DNA of 64,000 bases from NCBI GenBank assembly GCA_024195265.1, contig JAJLRJ010000005.1, positions 45,102,587-45,166,586 on the forward strand. The letters run 5' to 3'. Shown here one piece after another: positions 43,858-55,478 of this stretch. The notes under the pieces are model-generated. The model searched no databases and was not told the DNA's origin. It saw only the letters and a program-made list of their open reading frames with translations. This DNA is from Dendrophyllia cribrosa. Taxonomy: Eukaryota; Cnidaria; Anthozoa; Scleractinia; Dendrophylliidae. The translations under genes and the position numbers were made by a program. The first letter of the stretch is position 1. Each line of letters opens with the position of its first letter.

Positions 43858-45060
43858 CGTGCTACGTCATGCACGAGCGCGCGCACAAGAGAAGAAATCA
43901 AAGCACATAAGGGCTGGTAGCCATTGTGTTAACTTTGCTTAGATTTAACTCACTTGGATGGTCAGTGACCCCCAATTTTTTTTTATACTAGATAATTTTC
44001 TTTGCCAATTCTCAACAGATTGTAAAAAAGTGAGCAAAAAATCAATGTAGGAAGTTTAATTTTTTCCCATTTGTCTACCCGCACAGCATCGAATCCTGCC
44101 AACTTGCGGCTGTCAGAGTTTGCAAATTCTGCCGTTTAAAAATTAGATGTCCTTTAAGTGACATCACCAGTTGAATAAATTTGCTTAACAGACCTACTTG
44201 CATAAAATTTGGGAAAGAAAGTTGTATTTTAGAAATTCATTTGCGATGTTTTTAGACTAACAGACATCTGGGTCATATCCAGTAAGGAAGACCAATTTTT
44301 CAAAATAAGGGTCGCCTTTGAGATATCCTATCTCGGAAACGAAGTCAACAACCCCCCACTTTTTTTGCATTTCTGACATGAATAACTCACTAAGAATATA
44401 AGTGAGGGCAAACAGGGGGCCATACTAACGTACTAAGAATATAAGTGAGGGCAAACAGGTGCTACGTCATGCACGAGCGCGTGCACAAGAGAAGAAATCA
44501 AAGCACATAAGGGCTGGTAGCCATTGTGTTAACTTTGCTTAGATTTAACTCGCTTGGATGGTCAGTGACCCCCAATTTTTTTTTATACTAGATAATTTTC
44601 TTTGCCAATTTTCAACAGATTGTAAAAAAGTGAGCAAAAAAATCAATGTAGGAAGTTTAATTTTTTCCCATTTGTCTACCCGCACAACATCGAATCCTGC
44701 CAACTTGCGGCTGTCAGAGTTTGCAAATTCTGCCGTTTAAAGATTAGATTTCCTTTAAGTGACGTCACCAGTTGAATAAATTTGCTTAACAGACCTACTT
44801 GCATAAAATTTGGGAAAGAAAGTTGTATTTTAGAAATTCATTTGCAATATTTTTAGACTAACAGACATCTGGGTCATATCCAGTAAGGAAGACCAATTTT
44901 TCAAAATAAGGGTCGCCTTTCAGATATCCTATCTCGGAAACGAAGTCAACAACCCCCCACTTTTTTTGCATTTCTGACATGAATAACTCACTAAGAATAT
45001 AAGTGAGGGCAAACAGGGGGCCATACTAACGTACTAAGAATATAAGTGAGGGCAAACAGG
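43858..45060. repeat. Tandem duplication of a 600-bp segment
   Basis: GCTACGTCATGCACGAGCGC at 43861 recurs at 44461, and the two segments stay in register (600 bp, then 601 after one extra A) with very few substitutions. Each begins with the GTGCTACGTCATG block and ends within the AAGTGAGGGCAAACAGG minisatellite. The near identity means a recent event. Confidence 0.92.
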
Positions 45061-45580
45061 GGGCCATACTAACGTTCTAAGAATATACGTGAGGGCAAAC
45101 AGGGGGGGGGGCGTACTAACGTACTAAGAATATAAGTGAGGGCAAACAAGGGGCCGTACTAACGTACTAAGAATATACGTGAGGGCAAACGGGGGCATAC
45201 TAACGTACTAAGAATATAAGTGAGGGCAAACAAGGGGCCATACTAACGTACTAAGAATATAAGTGAGGGCAAACAAGGGGCCATACTAACGTACTAAGAA
45301 TATAAGTGAGGGCAAACAAGGGGCCGTACTAACGTACTAAGAATATAAGTGAGGGCAAACAGGGGACCGTACTAACGTACTAAGAATATAAGTGAGGGCA
45401 AACAAGGGGCCGTATTAACGTATTAAGAATATATTATAAGTGAGGACAAACAAGGGGCCGTATTAACGTACTAATGTGCTAAGAATATACGTGGAGGCAA
45501 ATAGGGGGCGTACTAACGTACTAAGAATATAAGTGAAGGCAAACAAGGGGCCGTACTAACGTACTAAGAATAACATACAT
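44390..45580. repeat. Minisatellite, ~43-bp unit
   Basis: The unit ACTAAGAATATAAGTGAGGG then CAAACAGGGGGCCATACTAACGT occurs twice at the end of the first 600-bp segment and about 14 times from 44990 on. Variants include ATACGTGAGGG, CAAGGGGCC and G-run length. It is non-coding. Confidence 0.92.
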
Positions 45581-46592
45581 GTACTAATTCCTGATCCTGT
45601 CTGCTTTACTTAGTTTCTGTGTATGTTTAGTACCGTTACAGTGAATACAGTTTGTATGCTCATCATACTCATTAGTGGGACGCAGTTTCTTTGTGTCGTC
45701 CAACTATTAACTTTATCGCGTTTTTGTTATTTCAAATTATCGGTTTAAGGCATTAAATAATAATTTCATCATATATGTTTATAGTCTGTTTCATTTTTTT
45801 TAAATCGGAATCTATAAAATGGTGATGCATTTTTTAGCCCTCAAACCAGCCTGACTTGTTTCGTCAATTTAGAATTTTATTGCTTAGCCATTAAAACCAA
45901 CAAAAGTTTAATCTTTAATGAATACATTGCGCACATAAGATAGCTTTCCGGGCCCGAAAAGTTATCAGGACTTTTGAGAAATGGGACCCAGTTCGTGATC
46001 TCGGAATTTTTTTTTTTTTGGTAGGGGGCAGGCTGTAAGATTTGAAAAACGTATATCTGCAAGCGGTTATTTGTGCGAGTTTACTTCCGCTGTTTTGTTG
46101 CTTTCACCATTTCATATCATTTAGGTAATTTTCAAAATAGCTCATGCACGCAATGCGTGCCTATGTTCTTTCAAAGTAGAAATTCCATCTGCAGAAGAAA
46201 GGTCATTTCACGCCTTGTAATCCACTCGCTCTGTGTTGTTTATCAATTTTACACTACCGAGCATACTCTCTAGGTTCTAAGGTAACTGCAGGCACAAAGT
46301 ATGGTGTGAAGAAAATGACTTAAATTTCTGGTATTGCATGACCTGCACATTTTTAAACATGTCTGGACAATTCAATTACGTACATAATGTTAAACGTGCA
46401 CATAGTTTTATCTCTTAGCTGCACTGCACTTTGAGGTGTTATGATGGGGTGAGGGGTTAATGCTTTCACACACCCCTCCCATATTAAAAAAATTAATGAT
46501 CAAGTATACAGTTACATGACTTTGTATATGAAGTCTTCCACTAGTTGGGAACCAAAGGTATTAGCATTGTAGATTACCTTACATCCATTCAC
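45581..46592. other. no gene recognised
   Basis: AT-rich with a T10 run near 46009. Nothing further supported. Confidence 0.35.
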
Positions 46593-47969
46593 AATTGAAG
46601 GGCCGAGAGCATGTCCAGCCTATATGACTTTTTAGGCCTTTTTTTATTTTTTCTTGCTCAGATTTGTCCAATTTTGGCATGTGAACTAGAAATTAGTTGC
46701 AAAACATTGTTCCGAATTTTTTTCCGTTGTTTTTTCCGTCGTTTTCGAGAAATACCGTATGCAAAAAAAAAAAATCAATCAATCAAAGGCTCCTATTGTA
46801 ACGCAATATTGCGGTAAGCTTCTGTTTTCGCACTGACACGGTTCGATATTTTTTTAAAATTAAACGTAAGGAATTTTGACGAACGCAAAAAAAGTAAATC
46901 ACTTTCATAATGTCCAGTTCGAAGGGGAAAAAAAAAAAATAATGATGCTGAGCGTGATTCGAACCCGGAGCCGTCCGAGCGCAAATCCCCGACCAAACCA
47001 CTAGTCCACCGACGAACACATGCTCACTTTAGGCTAAGTTTTATTATTTAAAGGTTGATACGCATCAAAACGCGTATCTCGATTTCAAAATCCTTTTAGA
47101 TCGAATTTAATGTTGCATTAAAGACTCCAAATGCGAAACGTCTTCCCGCCGTCTCACTTCGAGCTGCCCAAAGCTGTATTTCAAGTGCCCGACCATGCAC
47201 AGCGGACCCATCTACCACTGTCGCAAAGCATGTCGGGAAATCCTACAACAAAACCGAAATGGAGTTCCCGCCCGAAAGTTTTTGCAAAATACTATAAGTC
47301 TCAAAGCACTTCGGATATCGGGCATTTCGACCACGGCACGGGATGGGAAATGGCCCACAACTCTCAACGCTGCCCCTTTTCTGATCCGAAGTGATTCCAG
47401 ACTTTCCCGCCGGCTCGTCTTCCCGACCAAGGTCCATTTTTCACCTCGAGCGCTAAATGGCGCTTCAGACACAAGGAAGGACAAGAAACACGACTCGTTT
47501 CTTTGAGAAGTGCTAGAGACTCAAGGATTTCCGGACTTAATGATGTCTTTCAATCACCGGACGGGCCTCATACACGTTGGCTTACACACACGCTACAGAG
47601 GCGATGTGTTGCCGTAGTGAGCTCACGATAGATAAGCGAGCCAGGCATGCGTGCGTAAATAACAGTATTTTCGTTTAGTTGTTGGCACTGGTCAGAAGTA
47701 TTGCAGTCGCGTATTCTCACGGCCAAACTGCTTTCAAATGGCTTCGAAATTGCGCTCTGAATGTACCGTCAAAGCACTGGAGGGCCAGAACTCTGCTTTT
47801 TTCAGGTGAAATTGGTCAAATTCCTTAGGGTTAGTGCAAATTCGACAAGGGCTTGTGATATTATTCGCTGTACGATAAAATGAGGCTATTCTGAGCTATT
47901 CTGAGCGAGAAAACATAAAAAAAGGCCTAAAAAGTCATATAGGCTGGACATGCTCTCGGCCCTTCAATT
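46593..47969. mobile_element. 1.4-kb element with ~70-bp near-perfect TIRs
   Basis: AATTGAAGGGCCGAGAGCAT (46593 on) is inverted to 47969 over about 70 bp, through GTCCAGCCTATATGACTTTT and TAGGCCTTTTTTTAT. The interior has overlapping open frames on both strands at 47131-47506 in a GC-richer block, but none shows a transposase motif. A tRNA-like sequence lies at 46942-47015. The long, well-conserved TIRs suggest recent mobility using an enzyme supplied in trans. Confidence 0.85.
46942..47015 (-). repeat. tRNA-like sequence (SINE head or tRNA pseudogene)
   Basis: On the minus strand it has an A-box-like TGGACTAGTGG and a perfect B box GGTTCGAATC at pol III spacing. The acceptor ends do not pair and the T stem has mismatches, so it is not a working tRNA. 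A T-rich tract on the minus strand follows. Confidence 0.55.
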
Positions 47970-48009
47970 TAAGCTTCAACATCTTGAAATAATTACTTGT
48001 ATTTTCAGG

Positions 48010-48096
48010 AGAGATCATTTGGTTATAAAGTGGAGTTGAAAGGAGAAGAGCAAACCAGCAGAGAGCAATCTAGAATGAGGAGCAAACACTGTGAAG
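48010..48096 (+). other. Candidate exon with a paralogue at 58390-58465
   Basis: It follows GTATTTTCAG and ends before GTAAAAAC, with an open frame through it. The last ~60 bp (GCAAACACTGTGAAG|GTAA and beyond) resemble 58440-58500 (GGAAACACTGTAAAG|GTAA). No domain is recognised and no partner exon found. Confidence 0.25.
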
Positions 48097-48418
48097 GTAA
48101 AAACTTTGACATTGTACAATAACTCTTTAAAAAATGGTGGCTGACCAAATTTCTAAATTTAAGGAATGGGTACCTACACTATAAAACAAAACTTAGGATC
48201 CATTTAATACATGTAAGTTAGGGCTCAAAGTTTAGTTTTGGCTTTGAGAGCACTTGTGCTACCCACTTCTCAAATTAAAGGCACCCAGCTGTAATTTTAG
48301 GCAAACATCAAAAGATTTTAGAGCACAGCTCATTATTAACTATTAGTTCATTGAACTAAAATACAACACACCATTGATGCACATTTGAAACATGCTGTTT
48401 GTGTGGTCAGTGGAATTA

Positions 48419-49702
48419 AGGTGGCTCCAAGTAGTTTTTTTGGGGTGTCACACTTCCCTTTTTTAATGTGCTTATACATAATCTAACTTTAGCTCAAGAA
48501 TCTGAATTTGATACCAGATGTTAGGTTTGGATGAACGTTTTGGGCAATGCTCTTTTTATGCTAATCAGCATTTCCATAGCAACGGTAAATAAACATGGTG
48601 AAAAACAGTTTTTTCCTAAATATCTTTTGATTTTGAGGCTACCCATGACAATAAAATAAAATAATGCACTATAATCTACACAGTGTAGCACACTAAATGG
48701 GGAAATTTCAAACAAATTAAACTGTTTAATTTTGAGTAAAGAGTGGGGTTTGTCAGCTGACGCATTAAGAACTTTAACAACTTGACCACGACCAGAGCAC
48801 ATAAGCCTCGAAGAGAGGGACTGCTCTCATTGTGGTAAATGTAAATGTAAAAAATATTGCTGAAACATTTTTAACATGTGTTTTTTCATGTTTGAAATAT
48901 AAGCAGTCAAAACATTCCTTAGGTCTCACAAATTAGCATTAAATTACCACAGAAAGTTTCCTCAGACTTATTACTTCCTGCAAAACAGCTCTGACTTACT
49001 CCTCAACAATAAAGAGAGAGCTTTTCACTGAAATGGAGTTTTGCTTGACGTTTTCAATCTTGCAAAACTGCATTTGGATGTATTTAAAAACTTGCTAGCG
49101 AGAATTCACACCTTGGTAGCTGAAACTCAACACTCAATAATAAAAACTTGACACTCACAGAGAAAACTGGCAATTTCTCTTTGAAACTTAACTATACTTA
49201 TATGTAACTGAGCCTATAATTTCTATTACAATGTACTTGATAGTGTTTACAAGAGTTTTAACCCTTTTGACAGTAACAGCTTTCCATAAGAGCGCGTGCA
49301 TATTACTTATTCCGGGTGAAAAGATTGTCCATTCGTAAAGTGGTAAAAATATGCCAAATTTTAATCTCAAGTTTTTCCAGAATTACAAAGAAGGAATGTT
49401 CTAAGAAGAACTCGTCAAATAGTTATTTAAAAAAGGGACCAAAGTTCAACTTGAGTCAAAGGCAGAAAAGACAACTAATCAGATGTCTAAGGATACTCTG
49501 GATGAGAGATGGTACTGTACTTTCACTTGCAAAAAGCTATTGGAAGAATCAGGCATTGACCAAAAACAGGTTAGACAGGTTAGACAGGTTTCAGTAAGGA
49601 CAGTTTAAACTCGTTATCTGTTTCATAGTTATTCAATAAAGGAAAGTTAGTTAAACGGCCGCTCAAAAATGTACACTGCACGGAAACTGGAGGGAAACAC
49701 CT
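48419..49702. mobile_element. Tc1/mariner-like element, degenerate
   Basis: AGGTGGCTCC at the left and GGGAAACACCT at the right are bounded by TA (48417-48418 and 49703-49704), the Tc1/mariner target. The TIR match is short (AGGTG). A transposase N-terminal remnant lies at 49316-49620. Related ends occur at 60432, 60435, 62147 and 63398. Confidence 0.5.
49316..49620 (+). pseudogene. Tc1-like transposase N-terminal remnant
   Basis: KKGPKFNLSQRQKRQLIRCL resembles the helix-turn-helix start of Tc1/mariner transposases. After a frame change near 49513, TFTCKKLLEESGIDQKQV continues the same domain, then a duplicated GTTAGACAG triplet and a stop near 49606. The catalytic DDE/D part is absent. It is non-functional. 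Confidence 0.6.
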
Positions 49703-49905
49703 TAAGTAGAAAATGGTATTTAATTCAAACCGAACTATTGCATGCTTAGAGAAATATACAAAGAACCTCTGCTATTTCAACTTGTAAAAGCAAAGTTATA
49801 AGGCCACTACTGTAGTTATATTAACAAATTTAATTTTATAAGCTGTGTTTGGTCTGTTATCATTTTTGAGTTATCATTAACTGCTTACTGATTAAAATCA
49901 ATGTG

Positions 49906-50065
49906 AAGGCGCGGTGATCTAGTGGTTAGCGCATCAGACTTTCAACCTGAAGGTCGGTGGTTTGAGCTTAGTCTCTGCTCTCTTGTGGTTTCCTTAGACA
50001 AGAAACTTTGCTCCACCTTGTCTCTCTCCACCCTGGTGTATAAATATGAGGGGTCAACTCTGCCA
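49906..50065 (+). repeat. tRNA-derived SINE, shorter copy
   Basis: The head GATCTAGTGGTTAGCGC (A box) and GGTGGTTTGAGC (B box) folds into a recognisable anticodon arm with loop CTTTCAA (TTC, Glu-like). The body GACAAGAAACTTTG...TCTCTCTCCACC...GTGTATAAATATG matches the SINE at 4190. The 3' part is missing. Confidence 0.8.
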
Positions 50066-50221
50066 AAATCCTGTTTCAAATTCTGTTATGAAGAACCTGT
50101 ATATTTTATTACTTTTCATCAAATTCTTTTCTCAAGACAGTACAACTGAAATTGCACCAAGAGATTATAATTTAGGGAATCAGAACTGAAAATGAACCAA
50201 CAAAGCAGAATTCAAAACATC

Positions 50222-51030
50222 TTAACACAGCAGAATGAATTGAAATTGCAGCATTTGAACAGAGATTGACGATGTCCCAATTTCTGTTCTGTTTTCCAAC
50301 GAACTGATCGTGGATAAAGAGAGGACCTGAGGCCACTTGATTCCCTGTAAGACTCTCTGAAGTTGGAGGCAATTAATGAGCAGATCGCTGAAACCCATAT
50401 CTATGTGGAGGGAACAGATACCAGAGAGGTAGACCTGGATAGACGAGAGATGGAGCCGATCAGCTAGATGTGAACAGAACTGCATCAGGGTATGCTCCGA
50501 CACCGGAAGGATGGAACCATCCTGGCTCACATAGCCATCTAGATGGCAAAACTCAATGAATTGTTTTTGAGCCGCAGAATACACACACCTGGTTGAAGGG
50601 ACTAGTCCATTGGAGAGATAAAAGAGGCATTTTTCATTCACCGTACTTGAAGATCCTCTAGAAGGGCAGCTGGGATGGGAGTAGCGGCTGGAGCTGCATG
50701 AGGCGCCAGGAGATGGAACTTCTGGAAATTAAAACGAGAAATGGCATCAGCCACTGGGTTTGATTTGCCGGGAATATGAGTAGCTGTAAAAGAAAAACAA
50801 TGCCATGCAGCCAAGAGACAGACAGCGCAGAAGGGCCATTAAGTTGGGGTCATGGGATGTTCCTGAACATAGAACCTCGATCACTGCCATGTTATCTGAG
50901 CAGAACTCCACTTGTCTAGATGACCACTGATGGCCCCAAAGCGAGGCTGCCACTATCACAGGGAACAGCTCCTTGTATGCCATTGACAACGGCATTTGAG
51001 CCGAAGACCAGGCTCCAGTGAACCAATCCC
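50222..51030 (-). pseudogene. DIRS-like RNase H and tyrosine recombinase fragment
   Basis: On the minus strand, about 51030-50747 encodes AYKELFPVIVAASLWGHQW and VEFCSDNMAVIEVL, the RNase H part of DIRS polyproteins, including the SDN acidic position. After a frame break, 50641-50222 encodes a helical N-terminal (SAM-like) domain of a tyrosine recombinase (STRCVYSAAQKQFIEFC, VSEHTLMQFCSHLA, VYLSGICSLHIDMGF). The catalytic Arg-His-Arg-Tyr part is lost. No terminal repeats are seen, so it is truncated on both sides. It is a separate copy from the element at 13395. Confidence 0.7.
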
Positions 51031-51750
51031 ATTAAAAGATAGCCCCATAGCCAAGGGTACATTGTGTTGCCCAGTTCCCGGCCAGTACCAGTTTCTGGCC
51101 AAAAAAACTTACATTGGTTATATTCGTCAGAGTTTTAAATTTTCATCCACCGAAGCATTCCAAAAGAAAGACGAACATTTCAGCTATACATTGGCGGTTT
51201 TGGCACTCTTTTTGAACAAGAAACGGCAGAGGAAGGACAGGTTTTGTCCAGGTGATTAAACATTTAGCAATTAATTTTGGTTCGTTTCACTGCACATTAA
51301 AACTACCTTAGATAAACAAGTAGTTCGTTTCATGGATAATATCTCAAGGAGCTTCATAATGTTTAGACAAATGTTAGATTAAAGATGAAAGTGATTAGTG
51401 AAACAATCATCATCAGCTAGAATACGGCTGTTCCTGAAATTTTAGCAGTCAAACTCTCAGTGAACATTTCGACCTAGTGTGCCAGTTTCCGGCCACTAAA
51501 AGACACATTGCTCAAAACCTATTTCTTATTGAGTAAAAGAACCAAATTTTAAAATTTCCTGGTCGAGAAATTAAAGATAAAATGTGTAAGATGTGTAACA
51601 AAGATTACGAATTAACAACAGCTAATGCATATAATTATAGCGTGACTAAAAGTACATAAGTCATGTATTTGTTTAAGTAGTCTGTCAACATACCACGAAA
51701 GACAAGCTTCCAGATCACTGAGGTCATGGAATCTCTGGAAGTCTAGTTGT
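51031..51750. other. no gene recognised
   Basis: AT-rich. GCCAGT(A/T)(C/T)C.GTTTCTGGCC-like and TTTCCGGCCA pieces near 51080 and 51485 are weakly repeated. No domain. Confidence 0.3.
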
Positions 51751-52082
51751 GCCATGAGTCGAAACAAGCACGGTACACATGTAACATAACTCGTTCTTAA
51801 AACCATGAATCAAAACAAGCACGCTACACATGTAAGATCACTCGTTCTTAAAGCGATGACCCGAAACAAGCACGCTACACATGTAAGATCACTCGTTCTT
51901 AAAACCATGAGTCAAAACAAGCACACTACACATGTAAGATATTTCTTTCTTAAAGCGATGACCCGAAACAAGCACGCTACACATGTAAAATCACTCGTTC
52001 TTAAAACCATGAGTCGAAACAAGCACACTACACATGTAAGGTATTTTGTTCTTAAAGCGATGACCCGAAACAAGCACGCTAG
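51751..52082. repeat. Minisatellite, 51-bp unit
   Basis: About six and a half copies of a 51-bp unit holding AAACAAGCACGCTACACATG and TCACTCGTTCTTAAA. Two unit types alternate (ACCATGAGTC and GCGATGACCC). Because 51 is a multiple of three the array stays open on both strands, which explains the long frames there. Confidence 0.9.
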
Positions 52083-52370
52083 TACTTTCCCATCGGAATC
52101 TAATTGTTTCCAATGGATCCAATGAACTCCATCGGAACGACTTTCAACCCTCTCATCCAGCATGAGTAGAATTTTGCTAAGTCAGCTCTCAGGAATAGAA
52201 AATGTACTTTTCCATCGAAATATAATCGTTTCCCATGGATCCGATGGACTCCATCGGAACGACTTTCAACCCCCTCATCCATTATGAGTGGAATTTTTTC
52301 AAAGTCTCTCAGATAGAAAATGTACTTTTCCATCGGAATCTTTTCGTTTCCAATGGAATTGGTGCATAGC
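52083..52370. repeat. Tandem repeat, ~120-bp unit
   Basis: About 2.3 copies beginning TACTTT(C/T)CCATCG, each with TTTCC(A/C)ATGGATCC and CCATCGGAACGACTTTCAAC. It follows the 51-bp array directly. Confidence 0.88.
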
Positions 52371-52813
52371 CTGATCTGATTATGAAATCTTTTCCTGTCA
52401 CACGAGGCGAAGATGACAGCGACGGAGCGGTTGATGTAACACCACCCCCAATGCTCGGTAAAAATGCACTAGCAGTCAGTGGAAGAGTTGGACCGTACGT
52501 TGGAGACGAAAGCGTGCCAAAGGTAGAAATAAACGACAGGACAGGGATCGGAGTGACCCTAAACCGGCAAATAACTTTTTTATGTTTTTCCTCTGTCTCT
52601 CAAATCACACAAGGACAAAAACTCACGAAAGCGTTACCATGACCGTGGGCAGAGATAGGAAATTCCAGACTGCGCTAAGAACCAATCAGATTGCAGGATT
52701 CATTACCATGCCCTCTAGGAAAAAAATAATATCAATTATTATAATAATTATATTGATTGCTATCCAGTGATTAATTTTCATCAATTGGGCATGCAGCTAG
52801 CAATACTAGCAAT
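52371..52813. other. short open frame of unknown status
   Basis: The frame 52382-52642 (+) starts MKSFPVTRGEDDSDG and has balanced composition, but no domain is recognised and no splice partner was found. Gene status is undecided. Confidence 0.25.
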
Positions 52814-52985
52814 AGCGACCTTAAGATACGACTCGACGAGGCGGCGGCCTGCGTGACGTTTGGACGAGATGGCTTGGGGCGAGGAGGCGACGCGTGGCGG
52901 GAAAAAATAAAGTTAAGTTGGTCGCGAAGCGGCGGTGCGAAAACTATTCGACGGAAACTCCGAAAGCTCCTTCTTTTACAGCAAA

Positions 52986-54486
52986 ATGGCGTCATTTAGG
53001 AAGACGAGAGATATTTTGGTTGACTGCTACATGAACAACATTATTTCTGATGATGAATTCGTATTGCTTTACGATAGCAGTTTTTCGAAAAACCCAGAAT
53101 TTCCGTATGAAGATTATGAAGGACAATTCGAATTGGAAGACATGGCGGATTCTGAATGTTTGGCCGAATTCAGAGTGAAAAAGCGAGACTTGCAGAGCTT
53201 GGCGGAACAACTTCAAATACCGGATACCTTCAAGTGTGATCAAGGTTCTATCAGCGACGGCATGGAAGGGATGTGCATGCTGCTTCGCCGTTTTTCTTAC
53301 CCTTGTCGCTACTCTGACATGATCGCCCGATTTCGACGACCTGTTCCAGTGCTAAGCATGATAACAAACAAAGTCCTGGACTTCATCTATGATCATCATA
53401 GCCATAGAATCCTTCAGTGGAATCATGATCTTCTGAGTCCAAATAAGCTTCAGGTCTATGCAAATGCTGTACGTGACAAAGGAGCAGCTTTGCATAACTG
53501 TTTTGGATTTGTGGATGGAACTGTTAGGCCTATTTCCAGACCAGAACAGAACCAAAGAGTATTATATAATGGCCACAAAAGGGTGCATGCACTCAAATAC
53601 CAGTCTCTGGCCCTACCAAACGGAATCATAGCCAACATGTTTGGACCGGTTGGTAAGTGATGGTTGCCCATTTATTTACATAATATGAATTGACTATGGG
53701 AGTTGTAATTATTCACGGGAAAGGGGGTAAGAGATGGAGAATTCAACATGAAAAACCTTCTTCCCCCCTTAAAAGTTAAAAGGAGCTTTTTGACTCCCCT
53801 TCTATGTGATACAAAAGCAAGCTCCACCATCCCTCCCTCCAATGAGTGGCAAAATGTTTTTTGACACCTGTACATTTACCAACTACCCCCTTCCCATAAA
53901 TAGTGACCCCTCCCTAACACATGAAAAGGTAGATAGCTAAACAAAACAAAACAAAAAAACAGAAAAGCATGTGTGGAAAGAAAGAAGGAAAGAAATGACA
54001 AAAAGTTTCAAAAATGATCATATGTTTTTCTTAGAGGGAGTTTGGTAAACATAACTTATGTTTTATATTATAGAGGGCAAAAAACATGATGCAAGTATGT
54101 TAGCAGAATCTGGACTTTTACTGGATTTGCAGAGAAATGCCTACTCTCCTACTGGTCATCCACTTTGCATTTATGGTGACCCAGCTTATCCATTGCGTGC
54201 TCACCTACAGGCACCATTTAGGAATGCACCTCTAACCCCACAAATGCAGGAGTTTAACACTTCCATAAGTTCAGTTAGGAGCTGTGTAGAATGGTTGTTT
54301 GGGGATATTGTTAATTATTTCAAATTCATTGATTTTAAGAAAAACTTAAAAATAGGTCTAAGCAGTGTTGGGAAAGTTTATATTGTCTGTACCATTTTGA
54401 GGAATGCACTTACTTGTTTGTATGGCAATACTACTTCAGAATTTTTTAGTTTGAACCCCCCTACACTTCAAGAGTACTTTGCATAA
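52986..54486 (+). CDS. Harbinger 2 DDE nuclease (HARBI1-like), two exons
   Basis: Exon 1 (52986-53652) starts at AAAATGG, a good Kozak context. The intron 53653-54073 (GTAAGT donor, TTATAG acceptor) splits the Glu codon of the conserved GPVEG motif. Exon 2 (54074-54486) ends in TAA. The product is 359 aa, close to HARBI1 size. All three catalytic acids are present: GFVDGT (Asp177), YGDPAY (Asp258) and SCVEWLFG (Glu295). The enzyme cuts element ends in the nucleus with its Myb-like partner. No stop or frameshift. An alternative is a domesticated HARBI1-like gene, but the surrounding TIRs argue for a transposon. Confidence 0.92.
53653..54073 (+). other. Intron of the Harbinger 2 nuclease gene
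   Basis: 421 bp, GTAAGT...TATTATAG. Translation across the junction restores the family motif GPVEGK, so the splice sites are well supported. The AT-rich middle has an AAACAAAAC run. Confidence 0.88.
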
Positions 54487-54779
54487 AACAAAGGCTATAT
54501 TTTTAAAGCAGGTTAGAATATAAATATAAATAACTAACATGATGTCAAGCCTTGTCAAGCCATTCAGCTATGACATATCAAATGTTTTATTACATCTATT
54601 AGAGTGGTTTTCCAAGAAAACCCAAAGAACATGAACCCAAGAACATTGAACCTGAACATGAACATGAACCCAAGAACATTGTTACAAACAAGAGCAATGG
54701 AAAATAACATGCAATATTCACTTTTATGTCTCTGGGCATGCATGGGATTTGAATAAAGTCAACAATAAAGTCAACATGT

Positions 54780-55463
54780 CTATTTTTCTGACATTTTCTT
54801 AATTAGTCCAAACATCAAACTCATAAGTTGGTTGTGCTGCTGCTGCTGTTGTTGTTGATTGGCTAATGTCATCTCATACAATCTTGTCTGTCTCTCTTGT
54901 TCTTCCCTCCTGGCTTTTTGTTCTCCCTGCTTAAACTCCATCTCCATCTTTGCTTTCTCCCTCAGAAAATCAATGGTTTCACTTCCACCTTTTCTGGATT
55001 TTTTCTTTTTGGGCTCTACTGATACGTCGTCATTTTCCTCAGCTTTTCTCTTGCTCGTCTGTCCCAACTTTTCGCATGCTTGCTTTCTCATCTCTTCTCC
55101 CATTGCACGATCTTGTTCGGCTTTTTTCTTGTCGTTCAAGAACGTGATATCCTGCTCCTCTGCCGCTTTCCATTTCTCGCTTATTTCTTCTAAAGCCTTA
55201 TCCAACTCTGAATCTTCCACTTCAATCCCACTAGCTCTGCGTTCGCAGTTCGTTTTGGCTCGATGTTTGTCTAACAGCAACTTCATATGCTCCCTCACTG
55301 ACTTCTGGGTGACTTTAAATTTGAGGGTTTTGTGGCTGTTTAAGTTGTCTGCAATTTCCTGCCAAACTTTTCCTCTTTCTGTTGTTCTGGGCCTCTGCCT
55401 GTACGGCTCTAGTAAGAGTACTTCCCTTGCCAGTTCAACGTCGTGACGTTCTGTCCATTCCAT
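54780..55463 (-). CDS. Harbinger 2 Myb/SANT-like DNA-binding protein
   Basis: 227 aa from ATG 55463 (MEWTERHD) to 54780. Residues about 1-80 have the spaced tryptophans and helices of a Myb/SANT domain (MEWTERHDVELAREVLL, VWQEIADNL, SVREHMKLLL). The middle is a charged coiled coil (EEISEKWKAAEEQ..., residues about 90-145), followed by KKKKSRKGG, a likely nuclear signal. A long Glu/Lys/Arg/Gln helix with an eight-Gln run precedes a hydrophobic C-terminus (MSLMFGLIKKM). In Harbinger elements this protein binds the TIRs and carries the nuclease into the nucleus. An AG just upstream of the ATG (GGCTTGCCCAG) could end a 5' UTR intron. Confidence 0.85.
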   Translation of the reverse strand: MEWTERHDVELAREVLLLEPYRQRPRTTERGKVWQEIADNLNSHKTLKFKVTQKSVREHMKLLLDKHRAKTNCERRASGIEVEDSELDKALEEISEKWKAAEEQDITFLNDKKKAEQDRAMGEEMRKQACEKLGQTSKRKAEENDDVSVEPKKKKSRKGGSETIDFLREKAKMEMEFKQGEQKARREEQERQTRLYEMTLANQQQQQQQHNQLMSLMFGLIKKMSEK

Positions 55464-55478
55464 GACAGACCTGGGCAA

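Noticed and set aside
44390..45580. CRISPR-like array
   Set aside because: The repeats are contiguous with no unique spacers, and the genome is eukaryotic. It is a minisatellite.
46942..47015. Functional tRNA gene on the minus strand
   Set aside because: The B box is perfect but the acceptor ends do not pair and the T stem has mismatches.
47131..47506. Overlapping frames on both strands as transposase candidates
   Set aside because: Neither has DDE, zinc-finger or HTH motifs that I recognise; GC-richer sequence has fewer stops by chance.
51805..52125. Repetitive protein gene of 17-residue repeats
   Set aside because: The unit length of 51 bp keeps both strands open by arithmetic; there is no start context, splice site or domain.
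54859..55446. 195-codon + strand frame
   Set aside because: Shadow of the Myb-like gene on the opposite strand; a Ser/Phe/Leu-rich translation is typical of antisense frames.
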